A DNA stretch of 39,254 nt from a virus: the IMG/VR virus record IMGVR_UViG_3300048837_001744, positions 1-39,254 of that record. The stretch is one strand, 5' to 3'. Under the pieces are notes generated by a model that had not been told where the DNA came from, did no database searches, and saw only the letters and a program-made list of their open reading frames with translations. This document shows, in pieces, positions 21,175 to 28,541 of the stretch. Within the stretch, counting starts at the first letter, position 1. Each line of letters starts with the position of its first letter. A program made the position numbers and the translations under genes.

Positions 21175-21551
21175 TGCGGCTCGCCCGCGTCGGTGCCGGT
21201 GTCCGTTCGCAGGTTCGTCGGATACCGGCCGTGCTTGAGCATGTGCGCGGTCGTTTTGCCGACGCCCAGTCGGCGGGCGACATCTGCGGTGCTCCACCCC
21301 TGGGCGAACAACGCTTGGGCCTGCGCCTGCATCTGCGGGGACACGCGGCCGTACCCCCGGCGCGGGGACGGGGGCTTGGCTTCCACGCGGCGATTCTGCT
21401 TGGGCGGTGCAACGAACAACTCGCGCGGCGTGTACTTCCGTTGGACGTCGACCAGGCGAAGGATCGCCGAAACGTCAGTGGCGACCTGTTGGAGTTGCTG
21501 GCGCATTGCGGCCAGCTCGGCCGCAAGTTCGGCGTGGGTGGTGTCGGGCAT
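21171..21551 (-). CDS. HTH protein of the minus-strand insert between terminase and portal
   Basis: A 126-residue protein. The N-terminal helix (AELAAELAAMRQQLQQVATDVSAILRLVD) can form a coiled coil. The C-terminus has VSPQMQAQAQALFAQGWSTADVARRLGVGKTTAHMLKHGRYP, a resolvase/Trp-repressor-type HTH. GAGGAG 5 bases before the ATG gives a strong start. Lying antisense between two genes that are normally adjacent in Mu-like phages, it looks like later cargo expressed from its own promoter in the lysogen. Confidence 0.65.
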   Translation of the reverse strand: MPDTTHAELAAELAAMRQQLQQVATDVSAILRLVDVQRKYTPRELFVAPPKQNRRVEAKPPSPRRGYGRVSPQMQAQAQALFAQGWSTADVARRLGVGKTTAHMLKHGRYPTNLRTDTGTDAGEPQ

Positions 21552-21841
21552 TTCATCTCCTCTGAGTGAGCGACCCGGTCGCAGACACGGGGTCGATTCG
21601 CCTGCTTGTGAGACAGGCGGCCGGGCGCTTCACAACCGCTCAGAGGCGGCCCCCAGTTTTCCCCTTGCGGGTCTTGTATGGCTGGGCGCCACCCGGCCTC
21701 TGCTCGGATGAGCTTAGCCGAAGAAATGCCCCGGATGACGGCCGAGGCGTTCCGCTCTGAGAAGGTGTTGTGTGCACCTGCGCCGCAGCTTACGCCACGC
21801 GCAAACGCTTTGCAAGTGGCGCAATCACGAAGGGCTTCAAC
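21552..21841. other. 290-bp intergenic region upstream of the portal gene
   Basis: This stretch lies between the divergent HTH gene and the portal gene. On the minus strand TTGCAA (21815-21810) and TAAGCT (21792-21787), 17 bases apart, form a possible promoter for the HTH pair. Short inverted repeats occur (gcctg/caggc near 21600, aggtg/cacct near 21764). I see no protein-like ORF. Confidence 0.35.
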
Positions 21842-23488
21842 ATGATCCTGGACCAGCACGGCAACCCGATCGACCTGGCCGCGATCCGCGAGCCGCAGAC
21901 CGAGGCGCCCGAGCTCAGCCGCACCGCCTGGCTGCACCGCGAGTTCGACGACCACCCCGGCCGCGGCCTCACGCCCGCGCGGCTGAACGCCATCCTGCGC
22001 GAGGCCGAGGAGGGCGACCTCATCCGCCAGCTCGAGCTCGCCGACGACATGGAAGAGCGCGACGCCCAGATCTACAGCGAGCTCGCCAAGCGCAAGAGCG
22101 CCCTCGCGACGCTCGAGTGGGATGTCGAGCCCCCCGAAGGCGCCAGCAGCGCCGAGCAGAAGGCCGCCGACCAGGCGCGCGAATGGCTGCGCGCGATCCC
22201 CGCCTTCGACGAGGTCATCCTGATCGAGCTGATGGACGCCGTGCTGAAGGGCTTCAAGTGCATCGAGATGTGGTGGGAGCTCGACGCCGGCACCCTGCAG
22301 CCGCGCTTCGAGCCGCAGCCCCAGCGCTGGTTCACGCTCGACGAGCGCCGCCGCACCCTCACCCTGCGCGACGCCACCAGCCAGTACGGCGTGGCGCTGC
22401 GCCCCTGGGGCTGGCTCACCCACGTGCACAAGAGCCGCAACGGCTATCTGGCGCGCGGCTCGCTCGCGCGCATCCTCGCCTGGCCCTACCTCTTCAAGAG
22501 CTACGCCACCCGCGACCTGGCCGAGTTCCTCGAGATCTACGGCCTGCCGCTGCGCCTGGGCAAGTACCCCACCGGCGCCAGCGACGCCGAGAAGCGCACC
22601 CTGCTGCAGGCCGTCGTCGGCATCGGCCACAACGCGGCCGGCATCATCCCGCAGGCGATGGCGCTCGAGTTCCAGAACGCCGCGCAGGGCAACGAGAAGC
22701 CCTTCCAGACCATGATGGACGCGATGGACGCCGCCGAGAGCAAGGCCATCCTCGGCCAGACGCTCACCAGCGGCGAAGGCCAGCACGGCACGCAGGCGCT
22801 CGGCCAGGTGCACAACGAGGTGCGGCTGGACATCTTGAAGAGCGACGCCCGGCGCATCGCCGGCACGCTCACCGCCCAGCTCGTCGCGCCGCTCGTCATC
22901 CTCAACATCCCCGGCGCCGACCCGAAGCGCCTGCCGCGCTTCACGATCGACGTGCCCGAGCCCGAGGACCTGGCGCTCTACGCCGACGCGCTGCCGAAGC
23001 TCGCCGCCGCCGGCATGAAGATCGGCGTGAAGGACATGCACCGGCGGCTGCGCATCCCCGAGGCCGAAGACGGCGAAGACCTGCTGCGCGGGCCCGCCGC
23101 CGCGCCTGCCGCCGCGGCCGGCGCATCCGACGCGCCGCCCGCGGCCAAGGCTGCCAAGGACGCCAACGCCGCCAAGGACAAGAAAGCCGCGCTCGCCGGC
23201 GAGGTGGCGCCCGCCGCCGCGCGCGACGCGCTCGACGACCTGGTCGACGAAGCGCTGGCCGACTGGGAGCTGATGCTCGCGCCGATCGTCGAGCCGCTGC
23301 TGGCCGAGATGGACAAAGCCATTGCGGCTGGCGAAAGCCTCGACTCGCTGCGCGCGCGCCTGCCCGAGCTGCTGGCGCACATGGACGCGCGGCCGATGGC
23401 CGAGCGCCTGGCGCGCGCCGCCTTCATGGCCCGCCTGGCCGGCGCGGCCGATATCGACCTCTTTGCCGACCCCCAGGAGCAAGCATGA
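21842..23488 (+). CDS. Portal protein, DUF935 (Mu gp29-like)
   Basis: The 548-residue protein is a Mu gp29-type portal: MILDQHGNPIDLAAIREPQTEAPEL at the N-terminus, ERDAQIYSELAKRKSALATLEWDVEPP, FKCIEMWW, ARILAWPYLFKSYATRDLAEFLEIYGLPLRLGKYP and VGIGHNAAGIIPQAMALEF, all in family order. The C-terminal ~150 residues include an Ala/Lys-rich linker and a helical segment. A dodecameric portal docks the terminase and the tail. The start has AAGGG 7 bases upstream; a longer frame is open but lacks this site. The stop overlaps the next gene as ATGA. Confidence 0.92.
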   Translation: MILDQHGNPIDLAAIREPQTEAPELSRTAWLHREFDDHPGRGLTPARLNAILREAEEGDLIRQLELADDMEERDAQIYSELAKRKSALATLEWDVEPPEGASSAEQKAADQAREWLRAIPAFDEVILIELMDAVLKGFKCIEMWWELDAGTLQPRFEPQPQRWFTLDERRRTLTLRDATSQYGVALRPWGWLTHVHKSRNGYLARGSLARILAWPYLFKSYATRDLAEFLEIYGLPLRLGKYPTGASDAEKRTLLQAVVGIGHNAAGIIPQAMALEFQNAAQGNEKPFQTMMDAMDAAESKAILGQTLTSGEGQHGTQALGQVHNEVRLDILKSDARRIAGTLTAQLVAPLVILNIPGADPKRLPRFTIDVPEPEDLALYADALPKLAAAGMKIGVKDMHRRLRIPEAEDGEDLLRGPAAAPAAAAGASDAPPAAKAAKDANAAKDKKAALAGEVAPAAARDALDDLVDEALADWELMLAPIVEPLLAEMDKAIAAGESLDSLRARLPELLAHMDARPMAERLARAAFMARLAGAADIDLFADPQEQA

Positions 23489-23748
23489 AGCCCGCCATCG
23501 GCCGCACCGTCATCGTGCTCGGCATTCCCAGCAACGGCGCCGTCGAGGCGCCTGCCGTCATCACCCGCGTCTGGAGCTCGCACGACACCGCGAGCGGCCC
23601 GGTCGCCGTGAACTTGACGATCTTCCCCGACAACGCGCCCCCGATCGCGAAGGCGAGCGTCATGCTCTTCGATACCGCCCTGCAGGCGCAGCAGGTGCGC
23701 GGCGCGAACCCGGGCGCGATCTGCGCGCACTGGCCCGAGCGGGCCTGA
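23485..23748 (+). CDS. Small SH3-like hypothetical phage protein
   Basis: An 87-residue protein (KPAIGRTVIVLGIPSNGAVEAPAVITRVWS ... GPVAVNLTIFPDN) of predicted small beta-barrel character. Very similar short proteins starting P(A/S)IGR and containing a VNLxxF strand are common in phages but uncharacterised. It is coupled to the portal gene by ATGA and lies between portal and minor head genes, though homologues move between locations in other phages. Confidence 0.7.
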   Translation: MKPAIGRTVIVLGIPSNGAVEAPAVITRVWSSHDTASGPVAVNLTIFPDNAPPIAKASVMLFDTALQAQQVRGANPGAICAHWPERA

Positions 23749-23764
23749 CGCGAGCCCGCCGCAG

Positions 23765-25060
23765 ATGGCCAAGCCCGTGTCGGCCGCGCCGCGGCTGGGC
23801 ATCGTCGAGCCCGAGGACGCCGTTGCCGCGTTCCAGCGCCGCGACCTGCTGCTGCCGAGCTTTCGATGGCACGACGTCTGGCAGCAAGAGCACCTGCGCG
23901 GCTTTGCCGTCGCGGGCGTGATGCGCCACGACATCCTGCAGCTCGTCCACGACGAGCTCGGCGTCGCGCTGCAGGGCGGCGGCGTCGAGCGCGACTTCGT
24001 GCGCCGCGTGCGCGCCCGGCTCATCGACAAGGGGTTCTGGGGCCGCGTCGACGTGACGCATCCCGATAGCGGCGAGACGCGCACCACGCGCTTCAACGAC
24101 GCGCGGCTGCGCCTGATCTTCAACACCAACCTGGCCGTGAGCTACGCGGCGGGAAAGGACGAGCGCTTTCAGCGCACGAAGAAGTACTTCCCGTTCCTGC
24201 GCTACGTCACCCGCCGCGACGAGAAGGTGCGCGAGACGCACCGCGCGTGGGACGGCGTGACGCTGCCCATCGACGACCCGTGGTGGGAGCTGCACAAGCC
24301 GGTGAAGGCCTGGAACTGCCGCTGCACCGTGCAGCAGCTCTCCGAGCGCCAGGTCGAGCGGCTGCGCAAGGCGGGCAAGACCGTCACCACGCCGCCGCCC
24401 GACGAGATGGTCCAGCGCATCGATCTGCGCAGCGGCCAGGCCGTCACGCTGCCGCGCGGCGTGGACCCGGCGTTCGCCTACGACATGGGCAAGCGCCCGC
24501 TGCGCGGCGTGGTGCCCGAGCCGCTGCTGGCTGACCCCTTCGACCGCAGCACGCCCACGCTGCAGCCGGCACTGGCCATGCCGCCGCCGCGCGTCGTCAG
24601 CGCCGGCATGCTGCTGCCCGAGGGCGTGGACGAACAGGACGCGGTGCAAGCCTTTCTGGCTCAGTTCGGCGCGGCCATCGGCCGGCCGGCGCGCTTCATC
24701 GACAACACGGGCGAGGACCTGGTGATCAGCGACGAGCTGTTCAAGCGCCTGGATGGGCGCTGGAAGGTCAAGCGCGGGCGCGAGCGCTTCGTGCTGCTGC
24801 TGGCGCTGGCGATCCAGCAACCCGACGAGATCTGGGCTGCGTTCATGCAGCACGTGGCCAAGGACCGCCAGGTGCTGCGCAGGCGCTACCTCGCGCGCTT
24901 TCGCATCGAAGGCGACGATAAGCCGCTGGTCGCGGTGTTCGAGGATGGAGCGGACGGCTGGCTGGGCGTGACGGCCTACCAGGCCGAGAACGAGGCGGCC
25001 GAGGAGCTGGTGATTCGGAGTGCGCGCATCGGCACGCGCCTGTTCAACCGCCAGAAATGA
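23765..25060 (+). CDS. Minor head protein (Mu gp30/F-like) fused to a PBECR-like nuclease domain
   Basis: Residues 1-200 of this 431-residue protein form a Mu gpF/SPP1 gp7-type head morphogenesis domain, ending in the signature KPVKAWNCRCTVQQLS (CxC at 185-187). After a Pro-rich linker, residues about 285-425 (GVDEQDAVQAFLAQFGAAIG ... PDEIWAAF ... RRRYLARFRIEGDDKPLVAVFEDG) resemble the barnase/EndoU/colicin-like (PBECR) nuclease-fold domains found at the ends of such proteins. The protein is packaged in the capsid in small numbers, so the domain could act in the newly infected cell. The nuclease assignment is by pattern only. Confidence 0.8.
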   Translation: MAKPVSAAPRLGIVEPEDAVAAFQRRDLLLPSFRWHDVWQQEHLRGFAVAGVMRHDILQLVHDELGVALQGGGVERDFVRRVRARLIDKGFWGRVDVTHPDSGETRTTRFNDARLRLIFNTNLAVSYAAGKDERFQRTKKYFPFLRYVTRRDEKVRETHRAWDGVTLPIDDPWWELHKPVKAWNCRCTVQQLSERQVERLRKAGKTVTTPPPDEMVQRIDLRSGQAVTLPRGVDPAFAYDMGKRPLRGVVPEPLLADPFDRSTPTLQPALAMPPPRVVSAGMLLPEGVDEQDAVQAFLAQFGAAIGRPARFIDNTGEDLVISDELFKRLDGRWKVKRGRERFVLLLALAIQQPDEIWAAFMQHVAKDRQVLRRRYLARFRIEGDDKPLVAVFEDGADGWLGVTAYQAENEAAEELVIRSARIGTRLFNRQK

Positions 25061-25063
25061 AAA

Positions 25064-25091
25064 ACCACCGTGCGCTGGCCCGTCCGGTGGT
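25064..25091 (+). other. Hairpin between minor head and gpG genes
   Basis: accaccg (25064-25070) pairs with cggtggt (25085-25091) around a 14-base loop. It lies in the 92-base gap before gpG and could slow transcription or protect RNA ends. There is no T-tract. Confidence 0.35.
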
Positions 25092-25152
25092 CGCGCGGGT
25101 AGGATTGGAGGTCCGGCCAGGGACCGCTCCCGCGTTGCAAGGAGTGTAAGAC

Positions 25153-25632
25153 ATGAGCGACCGCTTGACCATCGAGCTGCAGGACGACGAGCTGTCGCGT
25201 TGGCTCAACCACGCGATCGACAAGCTCGAACATCCGGGCGAACTGCTCGACCTGATCGGCGCCACGTTGGAGGCCAACACCGCGCAGCGGCTCGACGACT
25301 TCAAGGCCGACCCCGCCGGCCTGCCGTGGGACGGTCTCAGACCGAGCACCAAGAGGGCGTACCAGAAGAAGTACGACGGCAACGTGCCTGGCAGCCTGCT
25401 CATTCGCGCCGACCAGGGCATGCGCTCCGGCCTGACGCACAACCTCACCGACGGCGGCAGGGCAGTCGAGATCGGCTTCGACAAGCCGTACGCGATGTTC
25501 CACGAGTTCGGCACCAAGCACATGGCGCGCCGCGGCCTGCTGACCGCTGTCCCCGAAACCGGCACGCTCGGCGACTATGACCGCGAGGACGTGATCCAGT
25601 TGATCGAACGCTACCTGCAGGACCTGCTCTAG
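25153..25632 (+). CDS. G: Virion morphogenesis protein (Mu gpG-like)
   Basis: The 159-residue protein is a Mu gpG-family (phage virion morphogenesis) protein: IELQDDELSRWLNHAIDKLEHPGELLDLIGATLEANTAQRLDD at the start, DGLRPSTKRAYQKKY in the middle and YAMFHEFGTKHMARRGLLTAVPE toward the end. In Mu, gpG is needed for assembly and links head and tail. AAGGAG lies 8 bases before the ATG. It ends the first structural stretch; an A+T-richer minus-strand pair follows. Confidence 0.88.
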   Translation: MSDRLTIELQDDELSRWLNHAIDKLEHPGELLDLIGATLEANTAQRLDDFKADPAGLPWDGLRPSTKRAYQKKYDGNVPGSLLIRADQGMRSGLTHNLTDGGRAVEIGFDKPYAMFHEFGTKHMARRGLLTAVPETGTLGDYDREDVIQLIERYLQDLL

Positions 25633-25667
25633 TTGCGCCCCGGCGGTTCGCTGCAGAGCGCCCTTCG

Positions 25668-26228
25668 CTACCGCGACAGCATGAACTGGCTGCCTCGCGC
25701 GCCTTCGCGGAACGCGGCGTCGTCCAGGCGCGATAGCAATCGTCGGGCCTTGCCCGCCACCACAGTCGTCAAGCTGATCCCCACCAGCGCCAGCACGCCG
25801 GCGATCATCGGGATCAGCAACACGAACATGAATGGCGACCTGCCGAGATGGCGAACGAGGAGCTTGTTCGCCTCCGCCAGGTAGCGCGCGCAAAGAGCGC
25901 GATCCTCTGGCGATGCCGCACTCATCACGGCATCATGTTTTGCCGCCACCCATGTGTGCTGCTCTGCGGACACCGTCAGCAGGCCAATCGCGACACGGCT
26001 GAGCGAAAGCCGATGCGCGAAGCGGATCATGCCGTTCATCACCGTGCGGGTGTATGTGTAGCACTCGCTCGAGAAGCCGATCCTGCCGAGCGCTGCTTCG
26101 TCGAACAGCCTGTCCCTCAGCTCGAAGAGCTGTTGCCGCAGGCGATCGACGCGGTAGTAGTTGAAGAGGAAGAACACGAGCCAGATGGCCAACGCCAACG
26201 AGATCACGCTTTGCAATGCAATCATCAT
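25668..26228 (-). CDS. Two-span membrane protein, cargo gene
   Basis: A 186-residue protein with a transmembrane segment at about residues 5-25 (LQSVISLALAIWLVFFLFNYY), a ~105-residue soluble middle with a coiled-coil-like charged stretch (VDRLRQQLFELRDRLFDE), and a second span at about 133-157. The gene is more A+T-rich than its neighbours and runs against the head operon. It overlaps the upstream membrane gene by ATGA. The pair resembles lysogen-expressed membrane cargo such as exclusion proteins; no family is recognised. Confidence 0.65.
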   Translation of the reverse strand: MMIALQSVISLALAIWLVFFLFNYYRVDRLRQQLFELRDRLFDEAALGRIGFSSECYTYTRTVMNGMIRFAHRLSLSRVAIGLLTVSAEQHTWVAAKHDAVMSAASPEDRALCARYLAEANKLLVRHLGRSPFMFVLLIPMIAGVLALVGISLTTVVAGKARRLLSRLDDAAFREGARGSQFMLSR

Positions 26229-26638
26229 TTGTCTCCCGGGTTGGTCGCCCCGTCAGGAGTCAGGCGGCTTGATGTCCGGTTCGGGTCGATCTTAGCCTCG
26301 AGCTGTTGAATTCTCAGCGACAGTCGACGAATGTCCCGCCTGCGCGCTTGGTTCTGCCGCCAGCCGTACAAGACTCCGCCCACTCCGAACCCCCACGCAA
26401 TCCCCACCGAAACCTTCAGCTCTCCGAGGAGGCTGAGAACAATGCTGGCTTCGGTATGTTTGCCGACAAGTTGAGCCGCAACTGCTTCGATCGTGGCCGA
26501 AAGGAGATATGCAATGTAGGCTGCGCAGCCGACGACAAATGCCGCTCGGATCGTCTTGCCACCTTCCTCGATCAGCATGGCGGAGCGGTGGTTGCGCCAG
26601 TCACGCTCGCTCAGGTCATCCGAGGTTTGTTCGGCCAC
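26225..26638 (-). CDS. Membrane protein with C-terminal coiled coil, cargo gene
   Basis: A 137-residue protein, first gene of the minus-strand pair. Two hydrophobic segments (about 31-58, AAFVVGCAAYIAYLLSATIEAV, and 74-92, VSVGIAWGFGVGGVLYGW) are followed by a basic coiled coil (RRRDIRRLSLRIQQLEAKI). The start is GTG with AAGGG 7 bases upstream. Base composition is clearly lower in G+C than the phage backbone, a sign of separate origin. A possible -10 (TAGAAT) lies upstream but without a good -35. The function is unknown; membrane location and pairing suggest a complex. Confidence 0.65.
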   Translation of the reverse strand: MAEQTSDDLSERDWRNHRSAMLIEEGGKTIRAAFVVGCAAYIAYLLSATIEAVAAQLVGKHTEASIVLSLLGELKVSVGIAWGFGVGGVLYGWRQNQARRRDIRRLSLRIQQLEAKIDPNRTSSRLTPDGATNPGDK

Positions 26639-26799
26639 GCTGGGGCCCTTCTAGGCTTTGTTGCCGGGCTTGCGGATTCTAGGCAGGAACCTGCGCGTAC
26701 CACCTTAAGGGGAATCCCTCCGTAGCCATGCGCGCTCGGCCTCCGGTTAACGGCACTTCGAGCCCCTCCCGCGCGCGCGAGGCCGGCCGCCATCGCATT
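26639..26799. other. Intergenic region between membrane cargo pair and protease operon
   Basis: No gene is visible. On the minus strand TAGAAT (a -10-like box) occurs about 50 bases before the GTG of the membrane gene, and the 8-mer gcctagaa occurs twice. The right border is the second late-promoter element. Confidence 0.3.
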
Positions 26800-26819
26800 G
26801 GCAAACCGGTAGGCCTGTA
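26800..26819 (+). promoter_or_regulatory. Probable late promoter element, copy 2
   Basis: An exact copy of the 20-base element at 14486-14505. It is followed by a leader of 32 bases with a similar CG-rich/agtgcgcgc composition and the ATG of the protease gene at 26852. It provides head-gene expression beyond the antisense membrane-gene insert. Confidence 0.6.
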
Positions 26820-26851
26820 TGTCGCGCGGGCCGCGGGCGACAGTGCGCGCC

Positions 26852-28036
26852 ATGCCGACGCCCGCCTCCCGCAGCCCCGCCCGCCGGCGCAGCGCGTTCA
26901 TCGCGCTGCTCGCCGCCGGCCTCGCGCTGCAGGCGCAGGCCGAGGTGCAGCTGCTGCCCGCGGGTGATTTCGCCGCCCGCGACGGCCGCCCCGGTCCCGG
27001 CAAGACCTGGCGGTTGAACGACGCCGAGGGCGAGCGCCTGGCCGCGCAGATCACGCGCACCGCGCAGCAAAGCGCCTTTTGCATCGACTTCGATCACCAG
27101 ACGATCCGCTCCGAGGCCAACGGCCAGCCGGCGCCGGCCGCCGCCTTCGCGACGCGCTTCGAGTGGCGCAAGGGCGTCGGCCTGTTCGCCACCGACGTCG
27201 CCTGGACCGAGCGCGCCAAGGCCTACATCGAGTCCGGCGAATACAAGTACCTCTCGCCCGTCATCAAGTTCGACGACGCCGGGCGCATCACCGGCGTGCT
27301 GATGGCCGCCATCACCAACTACCCCGCGCTGTTGGGCATGGCGCCCATCGGCACCCAGTTGTGCGCCGTGCTTGCGGCGCAGTTCACCGACCCCGACGCC
27401 GACCCGTCAAAGGAGACCGACATGGCCCTGCTTGCCACCCTGATTGCCACCCTCGGGCTGACCGCCCAGGCGACCGAAGCGGAAGCGCTGTCGGCCGTCT
27501 CGGCGCTGCGCACCACGGCCGAAGCCGCGGGCGCGCGGCCGGTCGTGCCGCAGGCGCTCGGCGCCGCGCTCGGCCTGGCCGCCGGTGCCGACGAGGCGGC
27601 CGCGCTCAGCGCCGTCGCCGCGCTCAAGGCGTCGGGCGACGGCAAGGGTGCCGCCAAGGGCACCGGCGACGGCGAGACGCTCGCCCTCGTCTCCACCCTG
27701 CAGGCGCAGGTCACCGAGCTCAGCGGCCAGATCAACGAGCGCAACGTGCTCGAGGCGGTGGACGCCGCGATCGCCGCCGGCAAGCTGCTGCCCGCGATGC
27801 GCGACTGGGCGCTGGGCATCGGCCGCGCCGACATCGCGCAGCTGCACGCCTACATCAAGGCCGCACCCGCCGCACAGCTCGGCCAGCCGCAAAGCGGCGG
27901 CGCCAAGGGCGGCGCCGGCGACGGCAAGGGCGGCGGCGAGCACACGGCCGCGCTCAGCGCGCAGGAGCTCGACGTCTGCACCCGCATGGGCATCACGCCC
28001 GAGGCCTACCGCGCCGCCGCCGTCGCGGCCGCCTGA
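26852..28036 (+). CDS. I: Prohead protease with scaffold domain (Mu gpI/Z-like)
   Basis: The 394-residue protein is a Mu gpI-type prohead protease: VQLLPAGDFAARDGRP (32-47), FCIDFDHQT, FEWRKGVGLFATDVAWTERAKAYIESGEYKYLSPVIKFDDAGRITGVLMAAITNYPAL. The C-terminal ~200 residues are Ala/Gly-rich and helical, a scaffold (Z) part; the internal METs near MALLATLIATLGL (codon at 27421, after AAGGAG) suggest that the scaffold is also made alone, as in Mu. Oddly, the N-terminus (RRRSAFIALLAAGLALQAQA) reads like a signal peptide. The start lacks a ribosome site. Confidence 0.88.
   Translation: MPTPASRSPARRRSAFIALLAAGLALQAQAEVQLLPAGDFAARDGRPGPGKTWRLNDAEGERLAAQITRTAQQSAFCIDFDHQTIRSEANGQPAPAAAFATRFEWRKGVGLFATDVAWTERAKAYIESGEYKYLSPVIKFDDAGRITGVLMAAITNYPALLGMAPIGTQLCAVLAAQFTDPDADPSKETDMALLATLIATLGLTAQATEAEALSAVSALRTTAEAAGARPVVPQALGAALGLAAGADEAAALSAVAALKASGDGKGAAKGTGDGETLALVSTLQAQVTELSGQINERNVLEAVDAAIAAGKLLPAMRDWALGIGRADIAQLHAYIKAAPAAQLGQPQSGGAKGGAGDGKGGGEHTAALSAQELDVCTRMGITPEAYRAAAVAAA
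27421..28036 (+). CDS. Internal in-frame scaffold start (Z-like)
   Basis: An ATG at 27421 in the protease frame is preceded by AAGGAG with a 6-base spacer (accgac), a better ribosome site than the full gene has. The resulting 204-residue protein would be the scaffold part alone: helical, Ala-rich, ending in DVCTRMGITPEAYRAAA. Mu and lambda both make nested scaffold proteins from in-frame starts, so this is likely functional. Confidence 0.65.
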
Positions 28037-28066
28037 GCCCCAACACCCCCGACCGGAGACCGACCC

Positions 28067-28477
28067 ATGACCGCAACCACCGTCGACCGCGGCACCCAGC
28101 GCCGCGATTCGAGCCAGTTCGCCTTCCCCGTCGCCGCAAGCACCAAGATCCCGGGCGGCGTGATCGTCGCGCTCAACGCATCGGGCCTGGCCGTCAACGG
28201 CGCCACGGCGACCACGCTGAAGGCGGTGGGCGTCTCCGAGGCGCTCGCCGACAACAGCGCCGGCGCCGCGAGCGACATCAAGGTGAACGTCCGGCGCGGC
28301 TGCTTCAAGTTCGGCAACTCCACGGCGGGCGATGCGATCGCCCTGGCCGACGTCGGCGCCAGTTGCTACATCGTCGACAACCAGACCGTCGCCAAGACCA
28401 ACGGCAGCTCGACGCGCTCCGTCGCCGGCACGATCCGCGACGTGGACGCCGACGGCGGCGTCTGGGTCGAGTTCTGA
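28067..28477 (+). CDS. Head decoration-like protein (DUF2190-like)
   Basis: A 136-residue beta-rich protein (FAFPVAASTKIPGGVIVALNASGLAVNGA ... GASCYIVDNQTVAKTNGSSTRSVAGTIRDVDADGGVWVEF). The ending GxVxDVDxDGVWVEF is characteristic of the DUF2190/capsid-decoration proteins that lie between protease and capsid genes. It probably stabilises the expanded capsid by binding outside. A GGAG site precedes the ATG. Confidence 0.75.
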   Translation: MTATTVDRGTQRRDSSQFAFPVAASTKIPGGVIVALNASGLAVNGATATTLKAVGVSEALADNSAGAASDIKVNVRRGCFKFGNSTAGDAIALADVGASCYIVDNQTVAKTNGSSTRSVAGTIRDVDADGGVWVEF

Positions 28478-28541
28478 CGCGCCCGGCCCCGCCACCACCG
28501 CCCCCCGCCCGCACACGGCACACGGCCCCCAGGAGATCACG

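Noticed and set aside
20767-21711. Plus-strand frame beginning at a GTG that overlaps the terminase stop
   Set aside because: It continues antisense through two minus-strand genes that have better signals; the product has no protein-like pattern.
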